Below are positions 1-6,248 of a stretch of 6,248 nucleotides of DNA, piece after piece. How positions within the stretch are numbered: the first letter of the stretch is position 1; every line of letters starts with the position of its first letter. Source of the DNA: Deltaproteobacteria bacterium (lineage in GTDB: Bacteria > Desulfobacterota > Deferrimicrobia > Deferrimicrobiales > Deferrimicrobiaceae); contig DOTC01000135.1 of the NCBI GenBank assembly GCA_003513855.1, forward strand, positions 9,022-15,269, read 5' to 3'. The notes under the pieces are model-generated. The model ran no database searches, had not been told where the DNA came from, and saw only the letters and a list, made by a program, of their open reading frames with translations. The translations under genes were made by a program, and so were the position numbers.

Positions 1-1656
1 GGGGCCATCGTGTTCCTGTACGGCATGCGCAGGGAAAGCGTCCGCAGGATGCGCCTCGGCGTGGATGAGGCAATGCCGTATCCCCGGCTCGACCTGAACG
101 AGCAAAGGACCCGGAAGATGTTCAGCTACGCCATTCTCGGCGGCTCGTTCCTCGCGATCCTCCTGGCCTTCGTGTCGTACCACGCCTTCCTGTACACGGA
201 GACCGTGTCGTTCTGCGGACAGCTCTGCCACACGGTCATGGAGCCGGAGTTCGCGTCGTATCAGGGATCGCCCCACGCCCGCGTACCGTGCGTGGACTGC
301 CACGTCGGTTCGGGCGCGTCCTGGTACGTGAAGTCCAAGATTTCCGGGGCGAGGCAGGTCCTGGCCGTGATGTTCAACACGTACCCGACCCCGATTCCCA
401 CCCCCATCGAAAACCTGCGGCCGGCGCGGGAGACGTGCGAGGAGTGCCACTGGCCCGCGAAGTTCTTCGGCACCCAGCTGTTGCAGATCCCCCACTTCCG
501 GTACGACGAGAAGAATACCCCCGAGCAGATCAGCCTGGGGATCAAGACGGGAGGCGGCAGCGGGCAGCTGGGAGAGTACGCCGGCATCCACTGGCACATG
601 ATCACCGAGAACGAGGTCTCCTACATCGCGATTGACAGGAAGCAGCAGGAGATCCCCTGGATCAAGTCCACGCGGACCGACGGCACCGAGGACGTATACA
701 TCAGCAAGGACTACACGGGGGACCCGGCGGAGCTCGCCTCCCGGGAACAGCAGGAGATGGACTGCATGGACTGCCACAACCGTCCCACGCACATCTACGA
801 GCCCCCCGAGGCCGCGGTGGACAAGGCGATGGCCTCCCACTTCATCTCGCGGACCCTCCCCTGGGTGAAGAAGGTGGTCGTGGACGCTCTCGTCGTGGAG
901 TATCCGAGCAGGGAGAAGGCCCACGAGGGTCTGCAGACCGAAATCGCGACCTACTACCGGAACAAGTATCCGGAGGTGTACAAGGCCCGAAGGGCCGACG
1001 TGGAGAAGGCGATCGGGACCGCGATCAATATCTATGACCATAGCGTATTCCCGGAAATGAAGGTGAACTGGAAGACGTACGCGTCGAACATCGGGCACCG
1101 GAACTGGCCGGGCTGCTTCCGGTGCCACGACGGGAAGCACGTCGCGAAAAGCGGGAAGGTCCTGACCACGGAATGCGCGACCTGCCACACGATGCCGCAG
1201 CGCGGCCCTCTCGCGCCGCTCGGCGCGATGATGCCGGGGTCCAAACTACCGTGGCATCCCATGGACCTGGAAGGAAAGCACGCCAGGACCCTTTGCAGCA
1301 ACTGCCACTCCGCGGGCTACCGCCCGCCCAACGATTGCGCCGAGTGCCACAAGATCGATGTCTCCGCCCCCATGATGTCCATGGCGTGCGCCGACTGCCA
1401 TGAAAAGAAGTTCGAGGCGCAACCGGTCACCTCCTGCAAGGAGTGCCACCCGTCCCTGTCCGGTTTCCACCGGAAGGGGGAGCATCCCGACCTCTCCTGC
1501 ATGGAATGCCATCGTCCCCACGCCTGGGCGGTGTCCGGGCGCGACACCTGCCTTGCGTGCCACGACGACATGGCGGACCACAACACAGAGGGGGCATGCG
1601 CCGACTGCCACGATTTCCGGGGGACGTCCGCCCAGGGCAAGACCCGTTCCGGGTAG
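1..1656 (+). CDS. Membrane-anchored multihaem cytochrome c, NapC/NirT-like, 13 haem sites (5' partial)
   Basis: Probably carries electrons between the quinone pool or inner membrane and periplasmic acceptors. The frame is open to the window edge, and residues before the GTG at position 10 read as the tail of another hydrophobic segment, so the true start lies upstream. Numbering from that GTG, a membrane helix spans about residues 38-61. The first haem site is an expanded CX3CH (C69-H74). Twelve CXXCH sites follow, with first cysteines at 94, 143, 252, 369, 389, 429, 443, 460, 476, 497, 514 and 530. Sites 1-3, with their surrounding ECHVGSGASWYVKSK-like text, resemble the NapC/NirT entry domain of Geobacter-type cytochromes. 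The last seven sites form a dense C-terminal module. ImcH-like inner-membrane cytochromes are a possible relative, but that assignment is from memory and unproven. lgt follows 29 nt downstream. The family call is firm; the electron partner is unknown. Confidence 0.93.
   Translation, partial: GAIVFLYGMRRESVRRMRLGVDEAMPYPRLDLNEQRTRKMFSYAILGGSFLAILLAFVSYHAFLYTETVSFCGQLCHTVMEPEFASYQGSPHARVPCVDCHVGSGASWYVKSKISGARQVLAVMFNTYPTPIPTPIENLRPARETCEECHWPAKFFGTQLLQIPHFRYDEKNTPEQISLGIKTGGGSGQLGEYAGIHWHMITENEVSYIAIDRKQQEIPWIKSTRTDGTEDVYISKDYTGDPAELASREQQEMDCMDCHNRPTHIYEPPEAAVDKAMASHFISRTLPWVKKVVVDALVVEYPSREKAHEGLQTEIATYYRNKYPEVYKARRADVEKAIGTAINIYDHSVFPEMKVNWKTYASNIGHRNWPGCFRCHDGKHVAKSGKVLTTECATCHTMPQRGPLAPLGAMMPGSKLPWHPMDLEGKHARTLCSNCHSAGYRPPNDCAECHKIDVSAPMMSMACADCHEKKFEAQPVTSCKECHPSLSGFHRKGEHPDLSCMECHRPHAWAVSGRDTCLACHDDMADHNTEGACADCHDFRGTSAQGKTRSG
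1294..1611 (+). other. Haem-dense C-terminal module of the cytochrome (seven CXXCH sites)
   Basis: Seven CXXCH motifs occur within 106 residues (429-534), with first cysteines 14 to 21 residues apart. Such density is typical of c3/c7-like or wire-forming haem domains. The preceding region has only six sites in about 325 residues. The contrast suggests two modules: an N-terminal membrane-linked entry domain and a compact C-terminal haem chain. The modular reading is an inference from motif spacing. Confidence 0.75.
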
Positions 1657-1675
1657 TGAGGGAGGCGGCCTACCC

Positions 1676-1680
1676 GAGGA
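1676..1680 (+). promoter_or_regulatory. Ribosome binding site deciding the lgt start
   Basis: A GAGGA core sits 5 nt before the ATG at 1686. This favours that ATG over an in-frame GTG at 1656 that overlaps the cytochrome stop. The resulting N-terminus (MIPYFEQPVL) is also what I expect for this Lgt subgroup. Confidence 0.6.
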
Positions 1681-1685
1681 CCGTC

Positions 1686-2537
1686 ATGATCCCCTACTTC
1701 GAGCAGCCCGTCCTCCCCCTCGGGCCGGTGAAGATCCACGCCTTCGGCGTCCTTGTCGCGGTCTCCATGCTCGTGGGCATCCGGCTGGCGCTCAGGCGGT
1801 GCAAGACGCTCTCCCTGGACCCCGACCTCTGCGCGGACCTGCTGTTCTATCTGCTGATCGCGGCGTTCGTTTCGGCCCACCTGTTCGCCGTCCTGGCGTA
1901 CTTCCCCGGGGAGGTGGCGAAAAACCCGCTGATGCTGCTGAAGATCTGGGAGAATATCAGCTCCTTCGGGGGGATCCTCGGTGCCCTGTTCGGCATCTGG
2001 CTCTTCTTCCGCTGGAAATCCCCGCCCCTGCCCGCCGGCACGGCCTGGAAGTATCTCGACGCGATCGCGTTCGCATTCCCCTTCGCGTGGGCGATCGGCA
2101 GGCTGGGATGCGTCTTCGCGCACGACCATCCGGGGACGGTCACGGGGTTCCCGCTCGGGGTCAGCCTTTCCACGCCGGAGGCGAGGGCGTACATCACGTA
2201 TTTCTACGGGGCCGCCGGACGCCTGGGCGAACTCCCGGAGCCGGGAAAGCTGGCGGGAATGGCCTACCACGATCTGGGCTGGTACGAGTTCCTCTACACC
2301 CTGCTCGTCATCGTTCCCGTGTTCCTCTCCCTTGACCGCAAGCCACGCCCCACGGGATTCTTTCCGCTTGCGTTCCTCCTCCTGTACCTGCCGGTTCGCT
2401 TTCTTCTCGACTTCCTCCGGATCAGCGACGCGCGGTACGGGGGGCTGACCTTCGCGCAATATGCGTCGATCGCCGGGTTCGCCGTTGTGGCGTACGTCCT
2501 TTGTCGAAGGAACCTGCAGACGGGAACGCGCTTCTGA
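1686..2537 (+). CDS. lgt: Prolipoprotein diacylglyceryl transferase family protein (divergent)
   Basis: Lgt transfers a diacylglyceryl group from phosphatidylglycerol to the lipobox cysteine of prolipoproteins in the inner membrane. The protein has 283 residues, the usual length for Lgt, and several hydrophobic helices (roughly 17-35, 52-72, 92-109, 124-143, 203-215, 225-243, 258-273). Family landmarks are the N-terminal HAFG (18-21), SSFGG (92-96) in place of the proteobacterial SFHGG loop, the signature GRLGC (138-142), an H-x4-YE element (H195, Y200, E201) matching HPSQLYE, and an arginine at 238 in the last-helix LPVRF motif. It differs from E. coli Lgt at signature positions: Asn146 is Cys, Asn149 is Ala and Glu151 is Asp (within an HDH motif at 146-148). 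The 'HDH' form recurs in deltaproteobacterial and myxobacterial Lgt-like proteins as I recall them. It is probably an active Lgt or a paralogue; a second canonical lgt elsewhere cannot be excluded. Confidence 0.88.
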   Translation: MIPYFEQPVLPLGPVKIHAFGVLVAVSMLVGIRLALRRCKTLSLDPDLCADLLFYLLIAAFVSAHLFAVLAYFPGEVAKNPLMLLKIWENISSFGGILGALFGIWLFFRWKSPPLPAGTAWKYLDAIAFAFPFAWAIGRLGCVFAHDHPGTVTGFPLGVSLSTPEARAYITYFYGAAGRLGELPEPGKLAGMAYHDLGWYEFLYTLLVIVPVFLSLDRKPRPTGFFPLAFLLLYLPVRFLLDFLRISDARYGGLTFAQYASIAGFAVVAYVLCRRNLQTGTRF

Positions 2538-3493
2538 CCGGTCGTTTCGACAGAGGATCGGCCGGCGGGCGGGGGGCGGCGGTCTCCCTGGGTAGCATCG
2601 TCAAGCGGTACGGCGATCTCGTCGCGGTGGACTCCCTCGACCTGGAAATCCGGTCGGGGGAGTGTTTCGGCCTGCTCGGCCCCAACGGCGCGGGAAAAAC
2701 GACGACCATCGAGATCCTGATCGGCCTGCAGGAGCCCACGGCCGGACAGGTCGTCGTTCTCGGGCGGAAATGGGGGGAGGACGACCGTTCGCTGCGCTCC
2801 TGCATCGGGGTCTCGCTGCAGGAGACCCGGTTCCCGGAACGGCTCACCGTTGCGGAAGTGGTAACGCTGTTCGGCAGCTTCTACCCGCGCGGCCGCGACG
2901 TCCCCTCCGTCCTCCGGGAAGCGGGCCTCGCGGAAAAGGCGGACGTCTGGACGAGCAGACTCTCCGGAGGACAGAGGCAGCGGCTCGCCCTCGCCTGCGC
3001 CCTGGTGGGGAACCCGGAGCTGCTCATCCTGGACGAGCCGACCACGGGGCTCGATCCCCAGGCACGGCTACAGTTCGGCGACTCGATCCTCTCCTACAAG
3101 GACCGGGGATGCACCATCGTGGTCTCGACCCATTACATGGAGGAGGCGCAGCGCCTCTGCGACCGGGTCGCCATCATCGACCGGGGGAAGGCGATCGCCA
3201 TCGGGACCCCCGGCGAGCTGGTCGCCTCTCTCGACGCACATCTTGTCGTCGAGGTCGAGCTGGCGGCGGGCGACGTGGAGGACGACGCCCTCCGGCGGGT
3301 CGCCGGGGTCTCTTCGGTGAGGCGGGAGAACGGCGCGCTCCTCGTGTCCGTCCGCGAGGCGCATGTCACCGTCCCCGCGCTGCTCGACCTGTTCCGGACG
3401 CGCTCCCTCTCCCTGGCACACCTCACGCTCCGGCAGGCGACGCTGGAAGACGTCTACGTCGCCCTCACCGGAAGACGGTACAGGGATGGCTAG
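2501..3493 (+). CDS. ABC-2 type transporter ATP-binding protein
   Basis: This is the cytoplasmic ATPase subunit that powers the exporter formed with the downstream permease. With the TTG start it has 330 residues. Walker A GPNGAGKTT lies at 60-68, the Q-loop glutamine at 107, the ABC signature LSGGQ at 154-158, Walker B LLILDEP at 174-180 with catalytic E179, the D-loop LD at 184-185 and the switch histidine at 211. All catalytic residues are intact. A C-terminal extension (about 225-330) ends in a TLEDVYVALTGR-like motif typical of the DrrA/CcmA-like subfamily that partners with ABC-2 permeases. The start is uncertain. TTG at 2501 is the only ATG, GTG or TTG codon ahead of the domain, but it lacks a clear ribosome site and adds about 27 Gly/Ala-rich residues before the conserved part (VKRYGDLVAVD). 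It overlaps lgt by 37 nt, suggesting translational coupling. The substrate is unknown. Confidence 0.93.
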   Translation: MSKEPADGNALLTGRFDRGSAGGRGAAVSLGSIVKRYGDLVAVDSLDLEIRSGECFGLLGPNGAGKTTTIEILIGLQEPTAGQVVVLGRKWGEDDRSLRSCIGVSLQETRFPERLTVAEVVTLFGSFYPRGRDVPSVLREAGLAEKADVWTSRLSGGQRQRLALACALVGNPELLILDEPTTGLDPQARLQFGDSILSYKDRGCTIVVSTHYMEEAQRLCDRVAIIDRGKAIAIGTPGELVASLDAHLVVEVELAAGDVEDDALRRVAGVSSVRRENGALLVSVREAHVTVPALLDLFRTRSLSLAHLTLRQATLEDVYVALTGRRYRDG

Positions 3494-4514
3494 CCCGCTT
3501 CGCCAACTCGTGCTGGCGAGGATCCGGGAAAGCCTGCGGCATCCCGAGACGATCTTCTGGACGTTCGTCTTTCCGATTCTCCTCGCGGTCGCGCTGGGGA
3601 TCGCCTTCCGCGGGGAGCGGATCGACCCCGTTCGCGCCGTCGTCGTCGATGCACCCGGGGCGGAGGAAATCGCCCGGGGGCTGCGGGCGGACAGAACGGT
3701 GCGCGTCGAGGTTCTCCCCCGTGCCGAAGCAGACCAGCGCCTCCGCACGGGGCGGACGGCGATCCTTGTCCTCCCCGGGGATCCTCTCCTCTACCGGTAC
3801 GATCCGACCCGGCCCGACAGCCGTCTCGCGCGGGAGCGGGTGGACAGGGCGCTCCAGGCCGGGGCGGGGCGCACCGACCCGCTCCGCGCCTCGGACAGCC
3901 TCGTCACGGAGCCCGGTGCCCGCTACATCGACTTCCTCGTGCCGGGACTGCTGGGGATGAACCTGATGGGCGGAGGGCTTTGGGGAATCGGATGGGTGGT
4001 CGTCGAGGACCGGATCCGCAAGCTCCTCAAGCTGCAGCTGGCGACGCCGATGCGGAAGCGGGATTTTCTTCTGGCGCATGTTCTGGCGAGGCTTCTCTTC
4101 GTTCCCCTCGAGGTCGTTCCCCTTCTCTTCCTTTCCTGGCTGGTGTTCGGCGTCTCTTCCTCCGGGGCGCTCCTCTCCCTGGCGGCGGTCGCGACGGCCG
4201 GGGCCCTCTCCTTTGCCGGCCTCGGGACGCTTCTCGCCAGCCGCGCCCGCACGACCGCGACGATCTCGGGGCTGATCAACCTCGCCACGTTCCCGATGAT
4301 CGTCGTCTCGGGAGTCTTCTTCTCCGTCGGCCGGTTCCCCGGGTTCCTCCAGCCGCTGATCCGGGCCCTGCCCCTTTCCGCCCTGGTCGACGGCCTCCGG
4401 GGAGTCATGACCGACGGGGCGCAGCTTTCCACCCTCTGGCCCCAGTTCCTCGTGATGGGCCTCTGGGGGACCCTGTGCTTCGTCGCCGCCCTGTGGCTTT
4501 TCCGGTGGACGTAG
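3486..4514 (+). CDS. ABC-2 type transporter permease
   Basis: This is the membrane subunit of the exporter, with 342 residues. The ATG at 3486 overlaps the ATPase stop by 8 nt, a classic coupled arrangement. The layout fits ABC-2 permeases: a cytoplasmic N-terminus with an amphipathic stretch, TM1 at about 22-42 (WTFVFPILLAVALGIAF), a soluble loop of about 105 residues (43-148), then five helices near 150-172, 198-222, 227-251, 260-281 and 318-340. The cytoplasmic loop after TM2 carries EDRIRKLLKLQLATPMRKRD (174-193), which resembles the conserved coupling region of this family, and LPLSALVDGLRGVM (295-308) precedes the last helix. The large loop between TM1 and TM2 is like that of the YhhJ/YbhS/YbhR and NatB groups. 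Exported substrate unknown; lipids, drugs or polysaccharides are all possible. Confidence 0.9.
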   Translation: MASPLRQLVLARIRESLRHPETIFWTFVFPILLAVALGIAFRGERIDPVRAVVVDAPGAEEIARGLRADRTVRVEVLPRAEADQRLRTGRTAILVLPGDPLLYRYDPTRPDSRLARERVDRALQAGAGRTDPLRASDSLVTEPGARYIDFLVPGLLGMNLMGGGLWGIGWVVVEDRIRKLLKLQLATPMRKRDFLLAHVLARLLFVPLEVVPLLFLSWLVFGVSSSGALLSLAAVATAGALSFAGLGTLLASRARTTATISGLINLATFPMIVVSGVFFSVGRFPGFLQPLIRALPLSALVDGLRGVMTDGAQLSTLWPQFLVMGLWGTLCFVAALWLFRWT

Positions 4515-4539
4515 CTCCTCTTCCTCCCCCCGCCTTTCC

Positions 4540-5823
4540 CTAAAGCAGGTACAAACGGAGGACTGCGAGGAACGCCCCCACCAGCGCCCCGACGATGGCG
4601 CCGTTCAGCCGGATGAACTGGAGGTCCGGTCCCACCTTCGCCTCGATCTGCTCGACCAGATCGATGTCGCGGAGTTTCGCGAGGCTTCCGCGGACCATTT
4701 CCCCGATGTAGGCATGGCGCTTCCGGACGAGGTCCACGGCCGTCTCCCGAACCCACGAATCGAGCTTTTCCTGCGCGACGGGGTCCCGGGAGAACTCCGC
4801 CAGCCTCTCATGAAGAAATTTTCGCATCAGCGACGTGATGTCCGAGTCGGGACGGTCGAGCTGGTCCTCGACCGTCGCCTTGAACCGGCCGAGGATCTTC
4901 CGGATGACCTCTGCCGCATCGGCGTTCTCGATCAGCCTGGCCCGAACGGTTTCCACCACGGAGACCGCCTCGGGGTCGCCCGCGGAAAGCCCCCGCGCGA
5001 ACTCCCGGAGTATTTCGTCCAGTTTCCGACGGACGGGATGATCCGGGTTCGCCTTCGCTTCCCGGACGAAGCGGGACAGGTTGTCGAGAAGGGCGAGGGC
5101 GACCGCACGGTCGTCCAGAAGGTCCACCGCCTCGGCGATGTGAAGAGCCACCTTCCGGTGGATCCCGGTTTCCTTGTAGGCGTCCAGCGCCTGCCGGGAA
5201 AACCGCCGGAAGAGAAGTTCGACGTCCGGGTCCCCGAGGGAACGGGAAAGCGACTCCAGCAGGAGATCCCACACGGCGTCGTGGTCCCTCCGGGCGATCG
5301 CCTGCTCCATCCAGCGCCCGAGGGGCGTCCCCAGGTCGATCCCCTCCAGCTGGTCCTTGAGCGTTCGGGAAAGGAAGCCGGCCACCTCCGGCCCGTCCAT
5401 CCCCTCGACGATCTTCCCGATCAGGTCGCGAAGGACCAGAAGCAGCTTCTCCTGTCGAAGACGATCCCCGAGATACTCCTGGAGAGCCCGGGAGGCGGAG
5501 AACCGTCCGAGGTGCTCCTCGACGACCGCGGGGGAGAGCCACCGGTTCTGCACCATGTCCGCGATGCCGTCGATGATCCGGACCCGGTTTTTGACGACGA
5601 TGTTGGTGTGCCGCCGGATCAGGGGGATCCGGACCTCGCGGAACAGTGCCGTCACCGCGAACCAGTCGGCGACCCCGCCGACCGTCCCGGCTTCGAACGC
5701 CGATGCCGCGACAATCCAGAACGGCCCTTGGACCCACCCCTGGTGGAGCGAAACCTCCAGGAGCGAGAAGCCGGTTACTGCGATCCCTAGAGAGACCGGG
5801 CCAAGACGCCTGCCGGGACGAAT
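4540..5823 (-). CDS. DUF445 (YjiN-like) family membrane protein
   Basis: A member of DUF445, a family of inner-membrane-anchored proteins without a settled biochemical function. Read from an ATT codon at 5823 it has 427 residues, close to E. coli YjiN. An N-terminal hydrophobic region (about 8-57) ends in the family hallmark VGGVADWFAVTALFR (48-62). A long helical, charged middle follows (about 75-390). A C-terminal helix begins with LQFIRLNGAIVGALVGAF, also a family hallmark. The first standard start codon (GTG at 5655) is V57, inside the conserved ADWFAV motif, so translation must begin upstream. No ATG, GTG or TTG exists in frame back to the TGA at 5911-5913. ATT at 5823 is my best guess; CTG at 5760 is an alternative but would cut the first helix. 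The gene lies 73 nt downstream of tpx on the same strand and converges on the ABC permease. Family certain, start doubtful. Confidence 0.85.
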   Translation of the reverse strand: MRPGRRLGPVSLGIAVTGFSLLEVSLHQGWVQGPFWIVAASAFEAGTVGGVADWFAVTALFREVRIPLIRRHTNIVVKNRVRIIDGIADMVQNRWLSPAVVEEHLGRFSASRALQEYLGDRLRQEKLLLVLRDLIGKIVEGMDGPEVAGFLSRTLKDQLEGIDLGTPLGRWMEQAIARRDHDAVWDLLLESLSRSLGDPDVELLFRRFSRQALDAYKETGIHRKVALHIAEAVDLLDDRAVALALLDNLSRFVREAKANPDHPVRRKLDEILREFARGLSAGDPEAVSVVETVRARLIENADAAEVIRKILGRFKATVEDQLDRPDSDITSLMRKFLHERLAEFSRDPVAQEKLDSWVRETAVDLVRKRHAYIGEMVRGSLAKLRDIDLVEQIEAKVGPDLQFIRLNGAIVGALVGAFLAVLRLYLL

Positions 5824-5824
5824 A

Positions 5825-5835
5825 CCCTCCCCCTT
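5825..5835 (-). promoter_or_regulatory. Purine-rich ribosome-binding-like stretch before the DUF445 gene
   Basis: On the minus strand the bases AAGGGGGAGGG lie just ahead of the ATT at 5823-5821. They offer AAGGGGG with a 5-nt spacer, or GGAGG at tighter spacing. It is the only Shine-Dalgarno-like block near the expected N-terminus and supports initiation here despite the missing canonical start codon. Confidence 0.4.
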
Positions 5836-5896
5836 GCTCCTGCTGCGATTTCCGCGACCCGATCCCGCGCGAACCCCGACGAGAAGAGAAGAAAAG

Positions 5897-6248
5897 CTAC
5901 AGGAGAGCCTTCACGGCGCCCAGGACCGCCTCGTAGTCGGGCTCCGTGCCCAATTCTTTCACGTGCTGAATGTACCGGACCACGTCGCTGCCGTCCACGA
6001 CGAATACGAAGCGCGCCAGAAGCTTCGTCTCCTTGATCAGCACTCCGTAGGCCGAGGCGAAGGAGCGGTCCTGGTAGTCGGACAGCGTCTTCACCTTGTC
6101 AACGCCTGCGGCCCCGCACCACCTAGCCTGTGCAAAGGGGAGATCCATGCTGATGGTGAGCACGACCACGTCGTCGCCCAGGGCCACCGGCGTGTCCTGG
6201 TAGGGGAAGCGATCGCCGCCCATGAGGTTCACGCGGGTCAGGAACTCG
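5897..6248 (-). CDS. tpx: Thiol peroxidase (Tpx)-like protein, 5' partial and apparently internally deleted
   Basis: Tpx is an atypical 2-Cys peroxiredoxin that reduces hydroperoxides using thioredoxin. The last roughly 90 residues match Tpx closely: VVVLTISMDLPFAQARWCG carries the resolving cysteine (codon at 6116-6118), followed by KVKTLSDY, AYGVLI, the conserved LLAR arginine, FVFVVD and the C-terminal TEPDYEAVL. Upstream the match breaks. The peroxidatic cysteine and its TPVC..ETRRFNEEAA-type helix should lie about 18 residues before VVVLTIS. Instead the sequence reads NLMGGDRFPYQDTPVALGDD, with no cysteine, and no other frame supplies the missing text. The segment resembles a Tpx N-terminus (V-x-L-x-G...P...GD) joined directly to the second half, so about 60 residues may be lost. 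The frame is open to the window edge. A GTG at 6232 and an ATG at 6223 are possible but have no ribosome site. As it stands a normal peroxidase cycle looks impossible; this may be a pseudogene. Confidence 0.78.
   Translation of the reverse strand, partial: EFLTRVNLMGGDRFPYQDTPVALGDDVVVLTISMDLPFAQARWCGAAGVDKVKTLSDYQDRSFASAYGVLIKETKLLARFVFVVDGSDVVRYIQHVKELGTEPDYEAVLGAVKALL

Noticed and set aside
1656..1685. Upstream GTG start for lgt overlapping the cytochrome stop
   Set aside because: The ATG at 1686 has a well-spaced GAGGA and gives the expected N-terminus; the extra ten residues do not look conserved.
1317..2459. Minus-strand open frame of 380 codons opposite the cytochrome end and lgt
   Set aside because: Its translation is Arg/Glu/Pro-rich with no recognisable domain, and it lies antisense to two well-supported genes. 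Long antisense frames are expected at this GC content.
2662..3960. Plus-strand open frame of 432 codons in another phase across the ATPase and permease
   Set aside because: It spans two real genes out of frame and is an Arg/Gly/Pro-rich translation typical of GC-rich shadows.
4515..4539. Possible bidirectional terminator between the convergent stops
   Set aside because: The 25 nt are a pyrimidine run on the plus strand with no inverted repeat that I can pair.
4714..5790. Plus-strand open frame of 358 codons opposite the DUF445 gene
   Set aside because: Its translation is Pro/Asp/Arg-rich with no motif, whereas the minus strand encodes clear DUF445 hallmarks. It is a shadow frame.
5850..5873. 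Short imperfect inverted repeat (TTCCGCG...CGCGCGAA) between tpx and the DUF445 gene
   Set aside because: The stem is short with a mismatch and no T-tract follows, so it does not support a terminator or an operator call.

Overview
The window is a GC-rich, tightly packed stretch of bacterial chromosome. A multihaem NapC/NirT-type cytochrome, a short 'HDH'-type Lgt homologue and the strong G/C third-position bias suggest a Desulfuromonadales/Desulfobacterota-like (former Deltaproteobacteria) metal- or electron-respiring bacterium. This placement is inferred from gene types, not from a marker gene.

Positions 1-4514 hold four plus-strand genes that look like one transcription unit. The first is a membrane-anchored c-type cytochrome with 13 haem-binding sites, whose N-terminus lies before the window. 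After 29 nt comes a divergent prolipoprotein diacylglyceryl transferase (lgt). Its end overlaps the start of an ABC-2 type ATPase, which in turn overlaps its permease partner by 8 nt. The first gene moves electrons across or out of the inner membrane, the second lipidates exported proteins (several outer-surface cytochromes of such bacteria are lipoproteins), and the last two form an exporter of unknown substrate. A functional link between these three activities is plausible but not shown.

Positions 4540-6248 hold two minus-strand genes converging on the first group: a DUF445/YjiN-family membrane protein and, upstream of it, the C-terminal part of a thiol peroxidase (Tpx) that runs off the window. 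Only 25 nt separate the convergent stops, and no hairpin terminator is visible there.

I saw no RNA gene, CRISPR array, insertion sequence, phage gene or defence system, and no stretch over 300 nt without a gene. Three anomalies stand out. The DUF445 gene has no ATG, GTG or TTG where its conserved N-terminus must begin, and the best candidate is an AUU codon. The Tpx gene appears to have lost the internal segment carrying the peroxidatic cysteine. The Lgt homologue departs from the canonical enzyme at several signature residues.
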